A stretch of 64,000 nucleotides of DNA from Mallotus nudiflorus (taxonomy: Eukaryota; Streptophyta; Magnoliopsida; Malpighiales; Euphorbiaceae), in assembly GCA_947683625.1 (NCBI GenBank), contig CANTUR010000002.1, forward strand, positions 8,464,501-8,528,500, given 5' to 3'. The notes under the pieces were generated by a model. It did not search any database, was not told the DNA's origin, and saw only the letters and a program-made list of their open reading frames with translations. Positions within the stretch are counted from its first letter, which is position 1. Every line of letters starts with the position of its first letter. The translations under genes and the position numbers were made by a program. Shown here in pieces: positions 24,936-37,800 of this stretch.

Positions 24936-25145
24936 CTATGCTAAGTTTTTTAATAAAAAAAAAAATGAAGTTCAAGATAAGCAGTTTTATAATTTAAAAC
25001 TTTAAATAGTAAATTTAGGTAAAATATTAAAAAAAGTATAGTTTGAGAATAGTAGATAAAATATTAAAGGGTAAGCATGTAACTTGAAATTCCAAAAAAA
25101 AAAAAACTAAAAAAGAAGTGCAAAAATAAATGGGTGGAGTACGAA
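24936..25145. repeat. Dispersed AT-rich repeat B, copy 1
   Basis: It shares a colinear block with 50288-50530: ATGCTAA.TTTTTT near the start, then AAGTAGTTTTAT-like and TTAAATAGTAAATTTA words, a KTATA(T/G)TTT word, TGTAAC(A/T)T.AAATT and an end near TTC.CACCCT. Similarity by eye is about 70-75% with indels. It could be an old MITE-like element; no inverted ends were confirmed. Confidence 0.45.
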
Positions 25146-25848
25146 AATTCCCACCCTTAGTCTTTTGTCAATTGATGTTATTATACAAGATATTTTGTGT
25201 TGTAGCTAAATCTTTTCCTATTTTCAAACTTACTTATGTGAGGCGTTCAACTAATGTATTCACTTGTACTTTGTTCCATATGCTCTTAATATTCATGATC
25301 ATGTAGTTTGAAAAGACCAACTTCCTTTTTTATTCATTACGATGAGATATTAAATGTATCAAACTTTGATGTCCATATTATTAATATCTTTAAAAATTTT
25401 ATTTTTTAAAAAAAAAATCAAATCAAATTTATCCTAAATGGCCTTTTCATATAGTATTAATTGATGCGTGGAATAATAGAGATTTTAAATTTATATTTAA
25501 ATTTTTCTATATTATTAACATTGGTGAAATTTATTATTTTATAATAAATATTTTACAGTAAGGAGAGCTACTTTCATATGTAGTGTGCAAATATGGATCC
25601 GCCATTTTGATCAATCCAAAGTACATGCCATATAATATTTTTCTAAACAACAATAGTAGGATATCATTATTATTCAAACATTACATATAAGGGCGTTATA
25701 TTGAGGCCCTAAACAAGGGCATGCGCAGTAGTATTTATTCTCAACATTAGGGAAACCCTAATATGAATGTGTTGAAGAAGACACACAGGGACAACAACCT
25801 GAATGGCAGTCCCAAACATAGCTACTAAATGGCAGTAGTAGTAACAAC

Positions 25849-26092
25849 CTAGTGTACAAAAACCCGGCGCTTGTTATCGATCAATTTTTGCTTGAGCTGG
25901 TTATCTTTTGGACTGTCGAAGGAGATTATGTCTAAAGGGATGCGATGTAGCTTCAAGCTTAGATTTGAGAAAGAGAACAGCCTCCACCTATGGAACGGAT
26001 TTGAGGGATTTGTAAGAACATCAACCTTCTCCTTATCTAGGATGAGCAAAAACCCCGCAAAATAGAGGATAGCATAATTACTAGGCCATCTA
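25849..26092 (-). CDS. Possible terminal exon of an unidentified minus-strand gene (partial)
   Basis: On the minus strand a pyrimidine-rich stretch ending TTTTTGTGTAG (about 26093-26112) looks like a splice acceptor. It is followed by about 80 open codons with gene-like base composition: WPSNYAILYFAGFLLILDKE, then VDVLTNPSNPFHRWRLFSFS, LSLKLHRIPLDIISFDSPKD and KQKLIDNKRRVFVH, stop at 25849. An AATAAA poly(A) signal lies about 110 bp downstream (minus strand of 25734-25739). I do not recognise the protein. The upstream exons are not visible; the copia element at 26891 lies about 800 bp upstream. It may instead be a gene fragment. The similar-sized plus-strand frame over the same bases is its shadow. 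Confidence 0.35.
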
Positions 26093-26885
26093 CACAAAAA
26101 GTGGAATAAAACATACACAAACAACATAACTATCTATCACTATCTTTGGCTATTATTAATTGACATGAAAACAAAAAAGGATATAGAAGAGAACTGGGGA
26201 CGATTGTTGGTTTAAAGCCAAAAATCACTGCTATAAAATGATATCACGATATGAACATGCAGAACAACATTATTCACAATCAAAGAAAAGGAAAAATGGT
26301 CCTAATACAAAGTCTGATCTCAAGCATTCAAAATAAAGATAGTACATGCCATATAATTGCTATTTCTATAAAAATTGTATTTAATCCATTTGAGTAAAGA
26401 TAACAAAATCTATTTAGCATCCAAGAATTACTTCAATCTCTTTTTTTTATATATATAAGAGAGGCTCATACATCATCTCCCTTATTTGCATGAGAATAAT
26501 AATGGTTATATTTTATTAAAGGCTATTCTTCACCAATTTCACTTCTTAATTTCTTTGTTTCACTTATTCAAACTCATCGCTAGTTAAATAAACGTGTTTG
26601 TCTGGTGTGTAAGAAGGTCAAATAAATAAAAAAATATAAGTTAAGAGGTGAAATTGAACAAAAAAAGTCGAGAAGTAATAAATAATAATTGAGTAAAGTT
26701 CAGGGTGAAATTGTATATTCTGCCTTTTATTAAATATGTCAGCATATTCTCAATCATATAACCGGTGATGATAATTTTTCTTGTTTTCAATTAAGTAAAA
26801 AATATTTAAGTTGGTATAAACTATATAAATGAGATTAACATTCATATACAGTACAATGGCACTAGATACTTAAAAGTGCATGGAA
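26093..26885. other. Intergenic or intronic DNA before the copia element
   Basis: No coding sequence recognised. If the exon to the left is real, this would be its upstream intron. Confidence 0.35.
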
Positions 26886-26890
26886 AGTGC

Positions 26891-27066
26891 TGTCAAACCA
26901 ATATATAATCGAGATAACCGATAGTTGTTATGCTTTGTTTTGTATATTTATCATGTTGTTATAGTTGTTAATCTCTTAGTGTATCTATATATTATATAAG
27001 CTCTTATAAACATTTTGACTGATTTTGATTCTTAATAGAGAACGCCATTCTTTACAAACTTGAACT
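26891..27066 (+). repeat. 5' LTR of the copia element
   Basis: 176 bp, starting TGTCAAACC and ending CTTGAACT. It is about 32 bp longer than the 3' copy, because a segment around CATTTTGACTGATTTTGATT (27011-27030) has no counterpart there. The remainder matches closely. Confidence 0.9.
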
Positions 27067-27079
27067 TGGTATCAGAGCC
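27067..27079 (+). other. Primer-binding site, initiator-Met tRNA
   Basis: TGGTATCAGAGCC abuts the LTR end with no spacer. It is the standard plant copia primer site. Confidence 0.95.
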
Positions 27080-27083
27080 TATA

Positions 27084-28056
27084 ATGGAAACTTCATCCCC
27101 AACCTCCATTTCTTCTTCTTCTACATCTAATACCTCATCTCTTTCCGTACCTATTCCCTCTCTTTTCTCTCCTTCATCTTCTTCTACAAATACACCTACC
27201 CATATCCAACAATCCTTCTCCATTAAATTAAATTCCAAAAATTATATTCCTTGGAAACTACAATTTACACCTCTCTTAAATTTCTATAATCTTCATGGGA
27301 TTTGAGATGGTACCACATCTCCACTACCAAAAGAAATCCTAAATTCATCAACTAATCAAAATGAACTTAACTCAAAATATGTTTCTTATTTTGCTAAAGA
27401 TCAACTTCTTTTTTCTTGGCTGTTATCATCTATTTCAGAGGAAATATATCCTCACCTTATCAAGTTATCATCAGCTTTAGAGGTCTGGCATGCTCTTGCA
27501 TCAGCTTTAGAGGTCTAGCATGCTCTTGCATCAGCTTTTAGTACCATCAGCCATGCCCAGAGAACACAATTGCACATTGAATTACATCATCTATCCAAAG
27601 ACAATAAAATAGTATCTGAATATCTCTATAAAGCCAAAGCCATAGTAGACTCATTAACTCATTGGTCAGCCAGTCTCTCATGCTGAATTTAATTCTCTTG
27701 TGTTTCGCAAGCTTGGTGAAGAATATAATGGGATAATTATTGCACTTTAGCATCATCCTGAACCACTAAATTTTCATGATCTTCATGGTCAGTTAGTCGT
27801 TCATGAGCTCTTTTTGCAATCACAACAACCGCAGCTTCCAACTGTAAATGTTGCTCAACGAGTTTCTTTCTCTAGTTCACGTCAATTCACATCTGACCTA
27901 TGCTCCAATTCTCATGCTCAACAATATTCTCAAAATAGTGGACAGTATTTCTCTCATAATGGTCATGGTAGAGGTCGTCGGAATGGTACTTATCCTTTTT
28001 CTTCTTTCAGTTGTCAAATATGTGGTTTGTTTAATCATACTGCTGTTTTATATTGA
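27084..28056 (+). pseudogene. Copia gag
   Basis: Starts METSSPTSISSSSTSNTSSL and continues through KLNSKNYIPWKLQFTPLLN, LLFSWLLSSISEEIYPHLIK, SALEVWHALA and HAQRTQLHIELHHLSKDNKI to a zinc knuckle CQICGLFNHTAVLY (about 28014-28055). In the knuckle the last Cys is Tyr (TAT). Stops occur at 27304, in the second copy of a 30-bp duplication, and later; the frame shifts near 27690. Gag would form the virus-like particle and bind element RNA. Confidence 0.85.
27471..27530 (+). repeat. In-frame 30-bp tandem duplication in copia gag
   Basis: TCAGCTTTAGAGGTCTGGCA plus ten more bases (27471-27500) is repeated at 27501-27530 with one change, TGG to TAG, which turns the Trp codon into a stop in the second copy. 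The duplication adds ten codons (SALEVWHALA repeated). Confidence 0.9.
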
Positions 28057-28140
28057 TGACGGTATGAGACCTCTGATCATATTCGAACTTCACCATACAA
28101 GCATCAACCTTCATTTTAATCTCAAGCCAACCTTTTAACA

Positions 28141-31100
28141 ATGAATGACACATTAGACAATCATTCTGTGTCCTCTTCAAGCTCATCTCTACCATGGTAT
28201 CCTAATACGGGTGCAACTCATCATGTGACACTTGATTTGTCCACTCTCAGTATCTCTGAAGAATATAAGGGTAAGGACAAACTCATGGTTGGTAATGGTC
28301 ATGGTCTTTCCATTACCAATATAGGTTCTAGTATTCTTCCTTCTCCCTTAAAGTCACTTCTTTTGAAAGATGTTTTACATGTTTTAATGATTAAAAAGCC
28401 ATTACTGTATGTGCAAAAGCTATGTAATGATAACAAATGCTTTTTTAAATTTCATTATAATCATTGTCTTCTCAAAGATCAAGTCATGAAGAAGCTCCTT
28501 CTTCAAGGCAACACTGAACTTGGCTTATATCGACTGCAGAATGCTCTTCCAAATACTACACCACCTTAAGCAATAGCTTTTTTTTATCTACTTTGGAGCA
28601 ATGGAATGCTCGCCTTGGACACCCAAATTACAAGACTATTCGAGCATTAGTTTCTTAATTTCATTTGCCTTGTGTTTCTAATAAAGTACCCATAAATAAG
28701 TGTGAAGCCTGTCTTTTGGGAAAATCGCATAGATTGTCTTTATCTTTTACAAACAATAGAAGTTCTACTCCTTTAGCTTTAATTCATACTAATGTATGGG
28801 GACCTACCCCTTTTTGTTCATCTAATAAAGATCGGTACTTTATTTGCTTTATTGATGACCATTCTCCCTTTACATGGATTTATCCTATTAAGCAAAACAG
28901 TGATGTGTATAGTATTTTTCATCAATTCCATGCTATGGTTGAAAAGCAATTTAATGGCAAAATTAAAGCAATTAATTCTGAATAGGGAGGAGAATACATA
29001 TCATTAACACAATTCTTTTAAAGATCATGGTATTGTTCATCGAGAATCTTGTCCACATACACAAGAACAAAATGGAACAGTGGAAAGAAAAATTAGGCGT
29101 GTGGTTGACATTAGTTTGGCTATCTTAGGCCACTATGGTGCACCTTTCAAGTATTGGCACTATGCTTTTGAAACTGATATATTTCTCATTAATAGAATGC
29201 CTAGCTCTTCTCTACATAATAAAATTCCTTATCAAATATTGTATCATTCTGCTCCTGATTATTTATTTTGGAAGATTTTTGGTTCTGCAGTATACCCATT
29301 ACTTCGGCCCTACAACAAGAATAAATTTTCATATTGGTCTAAGCAGTGTGTATTCCTTGGCTACTCTCCTCATCATCTTAGGTACAGATGTATGGATAAA
29401 GATACAGGAAAAATCTATATTGCCTGGCATGTCACCTTTGATGAAGTTGTTTTCCCATTTCATCACGTACAACACCACCCACTTCTAAAAATCTTGATTC
29501 TACTGCACCACATCCATGGCTTCATGTATCTTATCCTTATCCCACTACTTCTCTTCCAAATTCTATTCCATCATAACAACCTTCCTTAAACTCCACCACT
29601 CCTCAAACTTCTACAACCTAATCCAATTCATCTCCTCTATCCCAACCATCCTTTAACCACTAGATATACAATCCTAATGGCTTAAATTTATTTATTGATT
29701 TATGTGACTCCTCTCCTCCACATTCCTCACATACTGCCTCCTCTACTTCCTTACCACCTTCCGAACCATCCCATTCTCTCTCATCCATTGATCCACCTCC
29801 TTTACCACCCTAACGTACTCACTAAATGACATTACGCTCAACTACATACAACCGTAAACCACAAGCATACCTTACTATACCACACTTAAACATCCCTATG
29901 GAACCCACCTCTTACACCCAAGCCTCAAAATCCATAGAATGGATACAAGCCATGCAATAGGAAATTAATGCTTTGTATCACACCAATACTTGGGACCTAG
30001 TTCCTAAACCATCCAATGCAAATATTGTAGGAAATTGTTGGGTCTATAAAATCAAGTGCAATGCGAATGGGGAAGTTGAACGCTTCAAGGCACGCCTTGT
30101 TGCCAAAGGATACACACAGGAGTATGGGTTATATTATACTGACACATTTAGTCCTATTGTCAAACATGTCACTATTCATGCCATTCTCTCTCTTGCCATT
30201 CGTCATGGCTGGTCCCTTCGTCAACTTGATGTTAGTAATGCCTTCTTGTATGGGAATCTTAAAGAAATAGTTTATATGATGTAACCGCAGGGCTTTATAA
30301 ATCCAGAGCACCCAAATTATGTCTACCGCTTCAAAAAATCCCTATATGGCTTAAAACAGGCTCCTAGAGCATGGTTCCAATGGCTTAGTACATTCCTCTT
30401 CACACTTGGCTTTTTAGGTTCTCAAGCAGATTCTTCACTATTTTTCTACAAACATGGTACATCCATATATTTCTTGCTTATTTATGTTGATGATGTGATC
30501 ATTACGGGAAATGAAAATTCCTTGATTGGCTCCTTTATTACTTGCATGTCTCAGGAGTTTCAACTTTGAGATTTAGGCTGCCTTCATTATTTTCCTAGCC
30601 TGGAGGTTCATTATCATAAAAATGGCATCATTCTCTCTCAACAATCTTATGTTCACGATTTGTTATATAAGTCTGAAATGCATTAGTCCAAACCCATTGC
30701 AACTCCACTCGCCACCAGCTCTTCGATTTCACTTAATGATGGTATTGCTCTTTCTCCTTAGGATGCTATCAAATATCGACAATTTTATGGCATTTTACAA
30801 TATGCCACACTTACCAGACTAGGATAATATGTTGTCAACAAACTTTGTCAATTCATGCACAAAATAATTAATGTGCATTACAAGAGTCTAAAATGTGTTT
30901 TATGATACTTGAATGGTACATGTTCAACTGGTTTATTTTTCACCAACCATGCTCCCTCTCAATTAATTGCTTTCAGTGACTCAGATTAGGTTGGATGCCC
31001 TGATGATAGACAATCTACTAGAGGCTATCTCATTTATTTTAGTCGACACTTGATAGCTTGGAACTCCATGAAGCAAAAAACCATTGCTTAGTCTTCCACA

Positions 31101-31404
31101 TAATCAGAATTTAAAGCTATTGCTGAAGTATGTATAGAACTCAAATGGCTAACTACTTTGCTCCAAGAATTGGGTATTCAATTTTCAGTTGTTCCTCACA
31201 TTTGGTGTGATAATGCTGATGCTGTTTTCCTGTCCTCTAACCTAGTCTTTCATGCTCACACTTGTCATGTTAAAGTTGACTACCATTATGTGCGCAATCA
31301 GGTTTCCAACAAGCAAATCACCATTTCATCTTGTTCCTCAACCGACCAAATCACTGATATCCTCATTAAATCGCTTCCACAGGTTCAGTTTCATCATCTT
31401 TGAG
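28141..31404 (+). pseudogene. Copia pol: protease, integrase, RT, RNase H
   Basis: Protease: WYPNTGATHHVTLDLSTL (about 28195-28248), with Asn where the catalytic Asp of the D-T/S-G triad belongs. GAG-pre-integrase: WNARLGHPNYKTIRALVS (about 28602-28655) and CEACLLGKSH. Integrase core: NVWGPTPFCSSNKDRYFICF and FIDDHSPFTWIYPIK (28791-28890), then a frameshift near 28985-29080 and TVERKIRRVVDISLAILGHY. RT: WDLVPKPSNANIVGNCWVYK, ERFKARLVAKGYTQEYGL, YGLKQAPRAWFQWLS and the catalytic YVDDVIITG (about 30484-30510). RNase H: WCDNADAVFLSSN and CHVKVDYHYVRNQV, ending at 31403. Stops are mostly TAG. It cannot encode an active polyprotein. Confidence 0.9.
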
Positions 31405-31449
31405 ACAAGCTTCGACTTTGCATCTCGCCGCCATCAGCTTGCAGGGGCA

Positions 31450-31593
31450 TGTCAAGCCAATAGATAATCGAGATAACAGATAGTTGTTATGCTCTATTTT
31501 GTATATTTATCATGTTGTTATAGTTTTTAATCTCTTAGTGTATTTGTATATCATATCAGCTACTGTAAACGCCATTCTTTACAAACTTGAACT
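31450..31593 (+). repeat. 3' LTR of the copia element
   Basis: 144 bp, starting TGTCAAGCC. It is preceded by GCTTGCAGGGGCA, a typical copia polypurine tract, and followed by the target duplicate AGTGC. Confidence 0.9.
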
Positions 31594-31598
31594 AGTGC

Positions 31599-34440
31599 AA
31601 TTTGAATTCAGCCTCACTCCTTTTCTTATACTCTAATGTAGTTCAATACACACACACGAAAAGAAAAGTTAGATTTCAGAAGAGATGATACCCAATAGGT
31701 TATAAACGAGTACAAAGGTAAAACTTTAAAATAAGAGTTTCCATTTCTTAAAACTACTTAATTAAATTATAGTGTTTATCTTATTAAAACTATTTAATTA
31801 TTATACTTAAATGATTTTATTTCATTTATATGTAAAAAAATTAAATAAAAATATATTAAACTTTAATATAAATACTAGGATTTTTATGTTCCAATCAATA
31901 GCAATGCATCTACATATGATGTCAAACCAATAATCATAATCAAGAAAAAAAATTACAATGAACAATAAGATTGTATCTTTAATTAAAAAAAAAGACAAAT
32001 AAATAAACAAAAGAAAAATGACTAAATGTGTACTTTCAACTTTAAAATTGTTCACTTTTTTATTTTATCATATTATATGTCTTAGTTGCTATTTTGGACC
32101 TATTTACCCCTTTATGTTTGTTTTTTATTTCATTGAGCTCATGCTAGCCATAGCGTACCCATGCAACCTTGCCCTTCTTTTTTGTCACCCTTATCTAAAT
32201 CACCATCATTTGCAACCTTTATACATCATTAAAACGTGATAACTTCGAGATTGATCTTAGTTGTAGAATCTACATAGACAAGAAGTGTTGAGTGAATGAA
32301 TGAATGAAGTTTTCTTTATAAACACTCTAAAGTTTAATTCAGTATTTATATATAAGAAAAATAAAAAATATATATTGAATAATGAATAATCAAATATGAG
32401 AGAATATAAGAGTTTATATAGAGATGTATAGTTCAAATCTAGCTGGATTTGAATTTCTTATTCTTATACGACTTGCATTATTCTTTCCTGAATCAAATGT
32501 CTTTTCTTTATGGAGTAGTATCCGTTATTAGGAATAAAATTGTTTACCTTTCTCCTAATGGATTGGGACTTTTCTCCTTGGGGTATTAAGAGTTCCCCCG
32601 AGTGTTGATAGAATATTTATGTCTAAATAATTTAAGGTGATTGATTGCTGCTTTATTTTTTCCTGTTGCATCAAACCAAGTACCCGTAGTGTTGGTGATT
32701 ATTGTTAGCACTAGTTTTTCACATCGAACCAGACACCCATTATGCCGATGAATAATTAGACCAAACACACGTAGAGTGCTAGCATGCTGAACATGCAAGC
32801 GAAAATGTCAATTTGAGTAATGCAAATATTGGTGAGAATCCAATGTCCTGAAAACCTAAAGGTTCCTTTACAAGGTTTGTCCATGGCATGGTGCTAGGCA
32901 TTTTCAAACCGAGTATGCATAGAGTATTGGTGATATTTGGACCACGCATACATAAAGTGCTAGTGAATTTTTTGCCAAGTACTGGCGAGGGTTGGGCCTC
33001 GTGTCCGAGTACTTGATTTTTTTGTGTTGGCAAGAGATTAAATCTCATGACTGAGCACAATCCTTTGCGAGTGCTGGCGAGAGCTTAGATCTCGTGACTG
33101 GGCACTATCCCATGTGAGTGAAAAACATATAATACATTATAAAATTCAATTTGACACCTTCGTATAGAGTTTAATTGTTCATTATATATTTATACAATTA
33201 AAAGAAATGAATAAAAAAATGACACATGATAAAATTTTAACTAGTAAAAAAGTGCAAACTATTTAGTAAATTAAATAAAAAAAAGTATATTCACCCATAT
33301 AAAATTTACTACATCTATTCAAATATAATTATTATTGTTGCACAAAAATATGTTATATAATTTGTAATTTAAAATAAATGATTGGTACATTATTTTTATA
33401 TAACTATATATTTATTTTTTAAAAAATTAAAATGATCTTAATACCATTCATATATATTTAATTATAACTTATATATTTTTCAAATATGATTAAATTCAGT
33501 TATATTTTTTGAAATATGAGAGAATCTCAATTAGTTGACAATGATAATAAATTTATTAGTAATCATATAAATCAAATTTCATAACTTGAAATATAATATT
33601 ATATTAAATTTATATTTTATTTTAAGAAATTAATTGATAGGATTATTAATTTATTGAATATTAATTATAAAACAAATGAATGTATGCAATAATATTTTTA
33701 TTTGATAAATATTATAATTTTTCACTAGTATTTTATTTATTAAATAACTCATGCATTTTTTTATTAATTAAAATTTTATTATATATTAATTTTTACCATA
33801 TTTTTGTATTGATTATATACATATTTAATGCACAATTAAATATCACATTATTTTAATAATTATATATACTTTTAGTATCATAAATTTATTAGAAATAGAT
33901 GACCGAAATTTTATTTTTTAAAAAAATATATATAATTTTTAAAATGTCCAATAAGTTTTATTGAACTATTTGTGTAATTGTATGGGCTTAATTGTTCATA
34001 TTAAAAATTATAAGAATTGAATAGAATTTTTTTAAAATTATAGGGATTAAAATAGATATTTTTAACTGCTAGTTTTTCAATAATTGTTCTGTGTGCCGAA
34101 AAATAAAAGTGTAGAAATGCAATGTGTTCTATGACTCTCAATTCCCTAGCCATGTTATGCTTAAGCCAATTGATTATGCAGTCCTTTGGTGATTGTTTAT
34201 TTGTCTCTTGTTTTCTTTGCCATTGGACTTAATGATAATTTGATGTTTCAAAAAAAAAAAATACAAAAGTACAATGTGTCAAAATAAAACTGTTATGGTA
34301 CAATGTCAAAAAAAAGTTAAAAGTATAGTTATCTCAAAAAGATTTATTCCTAAAATTTATGCATCTCCATACTGTTTTCATATTATTTAGTTGTGTTTAG
34401 TGTGTGTAAATTTGTGCAAATCTAAAGAGTAAATAAGCTA
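31599..34440. other. AT-rich intergenic DNA with degenerate repeats
   Basis: No gene recognised. 32670-33120 holds irregular repeats of a GAGTGCTGGCGAGAG / GTACCCGTAGTGTTGGTG type. 33150-34080 is extremely AT-rich. A 12-A run at 34249-34260 follows GATGTTTC and looks like the polyadenylated 3' end of a plus-strand retroposed fragment that begins upstream, but nothing coding remains. Confidence 0.45.
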
Positions 34441-34859
34441 TATAGTTTTATTTTTTTTTATAAGCAAACATTTTTATTTCAATATAAGGGGAAAACCCAC
34501 TTGAGAAGACCTCAAATTATTAAAAAAAAAAACCCTCCCTAAACTAAGCAAAAGATCAAGAAACAAACAACACTGAAAAGAAACAACCAAAGGACAAACA
34601 ACTCACTAGTACCAACTACAACCCACAACAAAAAGAGACTAATACACATTAAACAACAAACCCATAACAAAAACCAAAAGACCCCAACACCCACAAGGAA
34701 CAAAACCTGCAATACACAACACTAAAAATGAAAGGAGACTAAATGCAACTATTAACAAAAGCCAGTAATTGCATGATATAGAAAATCAATGCATCCTATA
34801 TTTTCAATGAATAAACAACTTAATACACTTCGAAGACTTTTCCAATGACAAAATACTAT

Positions 34860-37800
34860 CGATAGATTGCAAAAGATCTAAAGCTATGAGTTTGAATATT
34901 AGAGAAAAAGTCCTGCACCACTCCAAAACTCTGAAAAAGATCACTTCTAAATTCTAAAGAGAGAAACAGAAACTCCTTCAAAGAGCACCTCATTATGATA
35001 TAACCAAAGATTCCAACCATTAATATAAAAAAGACACATCCAAAATTGACTCTGGAAATTTCCTGAAGCAACACCCCTCTATTGTTGAAAGAGTAATAAT
35101 AGATTAGTAGGAACCACTATTTGAATGCCCCATCATTTACAAATGAAACACTAAATAGACTAACTAAAAAGGCAACATAAGAGTAAATGATACGTTGTCC
35201 CTTTCTAAAATGGCCATAAAAAACACAATTATTGAACAATAATGGACTAAACCAATAGATAAAAGTTTATCCTTTGTAGGAAGTCTATTTAATAAAGCAA
35301 ACCAAATGAAGAGCTTAACCTTTGTTGGTGAGATACTAAATCAAATATCATGCATAACTATTTGGTAAATAGATGCAATGATCCTCATCACCTCTTTGTA
35401 TAAACAACTTACTATAAAGGTTTTATTGCTTAAATCAATCCAAAACACATTGTCTTATTTCATCAAAGTAAAGGAAACTTGGTTAATGATAACTAGTAAA
35501 GCCTAAAAATCCCTTCTCTCATCGTGATGCAGTGCCTAAACCCAATGAAACTTCCACACCTAACCACCATCATGATACTCTCAAAAGTTATAGATAAAAC
35601 CCAAAGCTTGAGTAAAAAGAGAAAAAAAAAACTAAAACTAAGTCCTTCAAACACCCATTATAAGCCTAGCGATCATGCTAAAAAAGGATGTTTTTCCCAT
35701 CACCCACTTTAAATGAAAAGTAATTTAGCAACACAATAGTGAAATGATTATTATGTAATATCACTTGAGACATATCCCTCCATATCTTTGAAATATGCTT
35801 AGAAGTTGAAAAAAAAATATTATCAATCCTGTCCACTAAATATTTCTACCTCATAACCTTAACACAAAGCATATCTTTTCCATCTTGAAGCTACCATAAC
35901 CACTTAGCTAGTAAAGCTCGATTATGAATCCCAATATCCATAACGCCCAATGCACTCCCATTTAACTCTATGTCTCCTTTTAGAATTTGCACCTCTAGAC
36001 CAGAAAAAATCCCTTAAAAGAGTATTAATGATATGTTGCACACCCTTAAGCAACTTAAAAATTGAAAGATAATATAAAGGCATAGCAAATGGAGTAGATT
36101 TAATCAAAGCAAGTTGACCTGCCTAACATAAAACTTGGTCTTTCCACAAAGTTAGCTTCTTTTTTATTTTTTAAATTGGAGGTTGCCATAAAGAATTACA
36201 CCTTATAAACAAGCCTTAAAGGAAGACCCAAATAAGTAATAGGTAATTGGGAAAAAACTATAAATTTGAGTTGCAGATTGGGCATCAAAACTATAAGCAA
36301 GAGCAACCCCCACCACTTAACTTTTATGAAAATTAACTTTTAGCCTTAAAACCACTGCAAAGCATCAGAACAAACACACTAAATTAAAGAGAGAAAACTT
36401 ATCTAAATCCATGAAGAAATTAGTGTCATCTACAAAATTTTAATGAGAAACCATCAACCCATTAGTTGAAATATAGAACCCTCTAAAGAGATAAAGTCAT
36501 TCCATTTTAGAGATCAATGATAATAATGGCTCCATAGCTAAAAGAAACAAAAAAAAAAGGAGAAAGAGGACAACCTGGCTTAATACCATTCCTAAATTCA
36601 AACTCTAAAGATAGTGACCCATTCATTAAGATTGAAGCTCTTGAACCAAACAAACATTCCCTAATAAATTTTTTCCTAGTAGTCCTAAAACCCATTTTAG
36701 TAAGCATCCGAAATAAGTAGTCCCACGTAATAGAATCCTAAGCTTTTTAAAAATCTATTTTAAACACAAAATAACTTTTTTTATAAGACAATGAAGAATG
36801 GATAACTTCATTAGCCATAAGATAACCATCTAAAATATGCCTCCCTCCTATAAAAGCAAACTGAGTTTTAGAAATAAAAGTATCCATCACACATTTTAGC
36901 CTATTAGTTAATAACTTTGCAATAATTTTGTACAAACCATGAATCAAAGAGATCAGTCTATAATCATTAACTCTTACTGTAGGAAAATTTTTAAGAACCA
37001 AAGTAATAAAAGAAGACTTAATAGATTGAGGAAGTTTACCCATAGGAAGAAGGAATTCACCAAAGAAAAAACCTCATTCTTAATAGTCCCTTAAGCCTTT
37101 TTATAAAAATAAAAATTAATACCATTAGGACTTAGAGCTTTATGTAAAGCACAACCTTAAACAACTACTCATACCTCATCCATAAAAAACCACTGCTCAA
37201 GCAAATTAGCTTGCTCAACACAAAATAAAATGCAACTGCAAATCATCAAAATCTCCACTTAACAGCCAATATTTATTGAATCATTATTGAAAATGCGACA
37301 ACAATAAATTAGAGATCTCAGAGGCATTTCTAACCACTGGAACTACATCAAATAACTTCCAAATATAATTTTTTCGCTACCTATTTGAAGCCTGAATATG
37401 AAAAATATTTATGTTATGATCTCCTAATTACACCAAGACACCCTTAATTTTTTTTCTTTTACAAATATTCCATGCTTCTAAAAAACACATTCTTAATAGC
37501 AAGCATATTAACATACTCATCATCCTCCATCCTTGTTAAAGTTCTCAATTCTGCCAATGATTTTCAAATTGTTCTCTATATGTCCAAAATGAAATTTATT
37601 TCAATCCTTCAAGTACCTTTTTTGATGCTTTAATTTTTGCTTAATTTTCAAATGATATAGAAGAGAAGTCCAAAAATTATGAATTATCTTATGAAAGTTA
37701 AGAAAGTCCCACCAATATTCTAAAGTGCAAAAAGGCTTAGGACCCGACATCATCTTCACATTTGAAAGCCAAATCGGTTTGTGATAAGAAAGTCCCCTAG

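Larger units (their letters stand above)
23559..25700. other. AT-rich intergenic DNA
   Basis: No gene recognised. Short plus-strand frames at 24017-24533 lack any domain. It contains a two-copy 34-bp repeat and one copy of a dispersed AT-rich repeat (both listed separately). Confidence 0.5.
26891..31593 (+). mobile_element. Ty1-copia retrotransposon (Ale/Retrofit-like), degenerate
   Basis: Short LTRs (26891-27066 and 31450-31593) are flanked by an exact 5-bp duplication AGTGC (26886-26890 and 31594-31598). The primer site TGGTATCAGAGCC begins immediately after the 5' LTR and matches initiator-Met tRNA. Inside are gag, protease, integrase, RT and RNase H in copia order. Total length 4.7 kb, LTRs under 200 bp and the gag type suggest the Ale/Retrofit lineage (inference). 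Many stops and a few frameshifts make it inactive. Confidence 0.95.
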
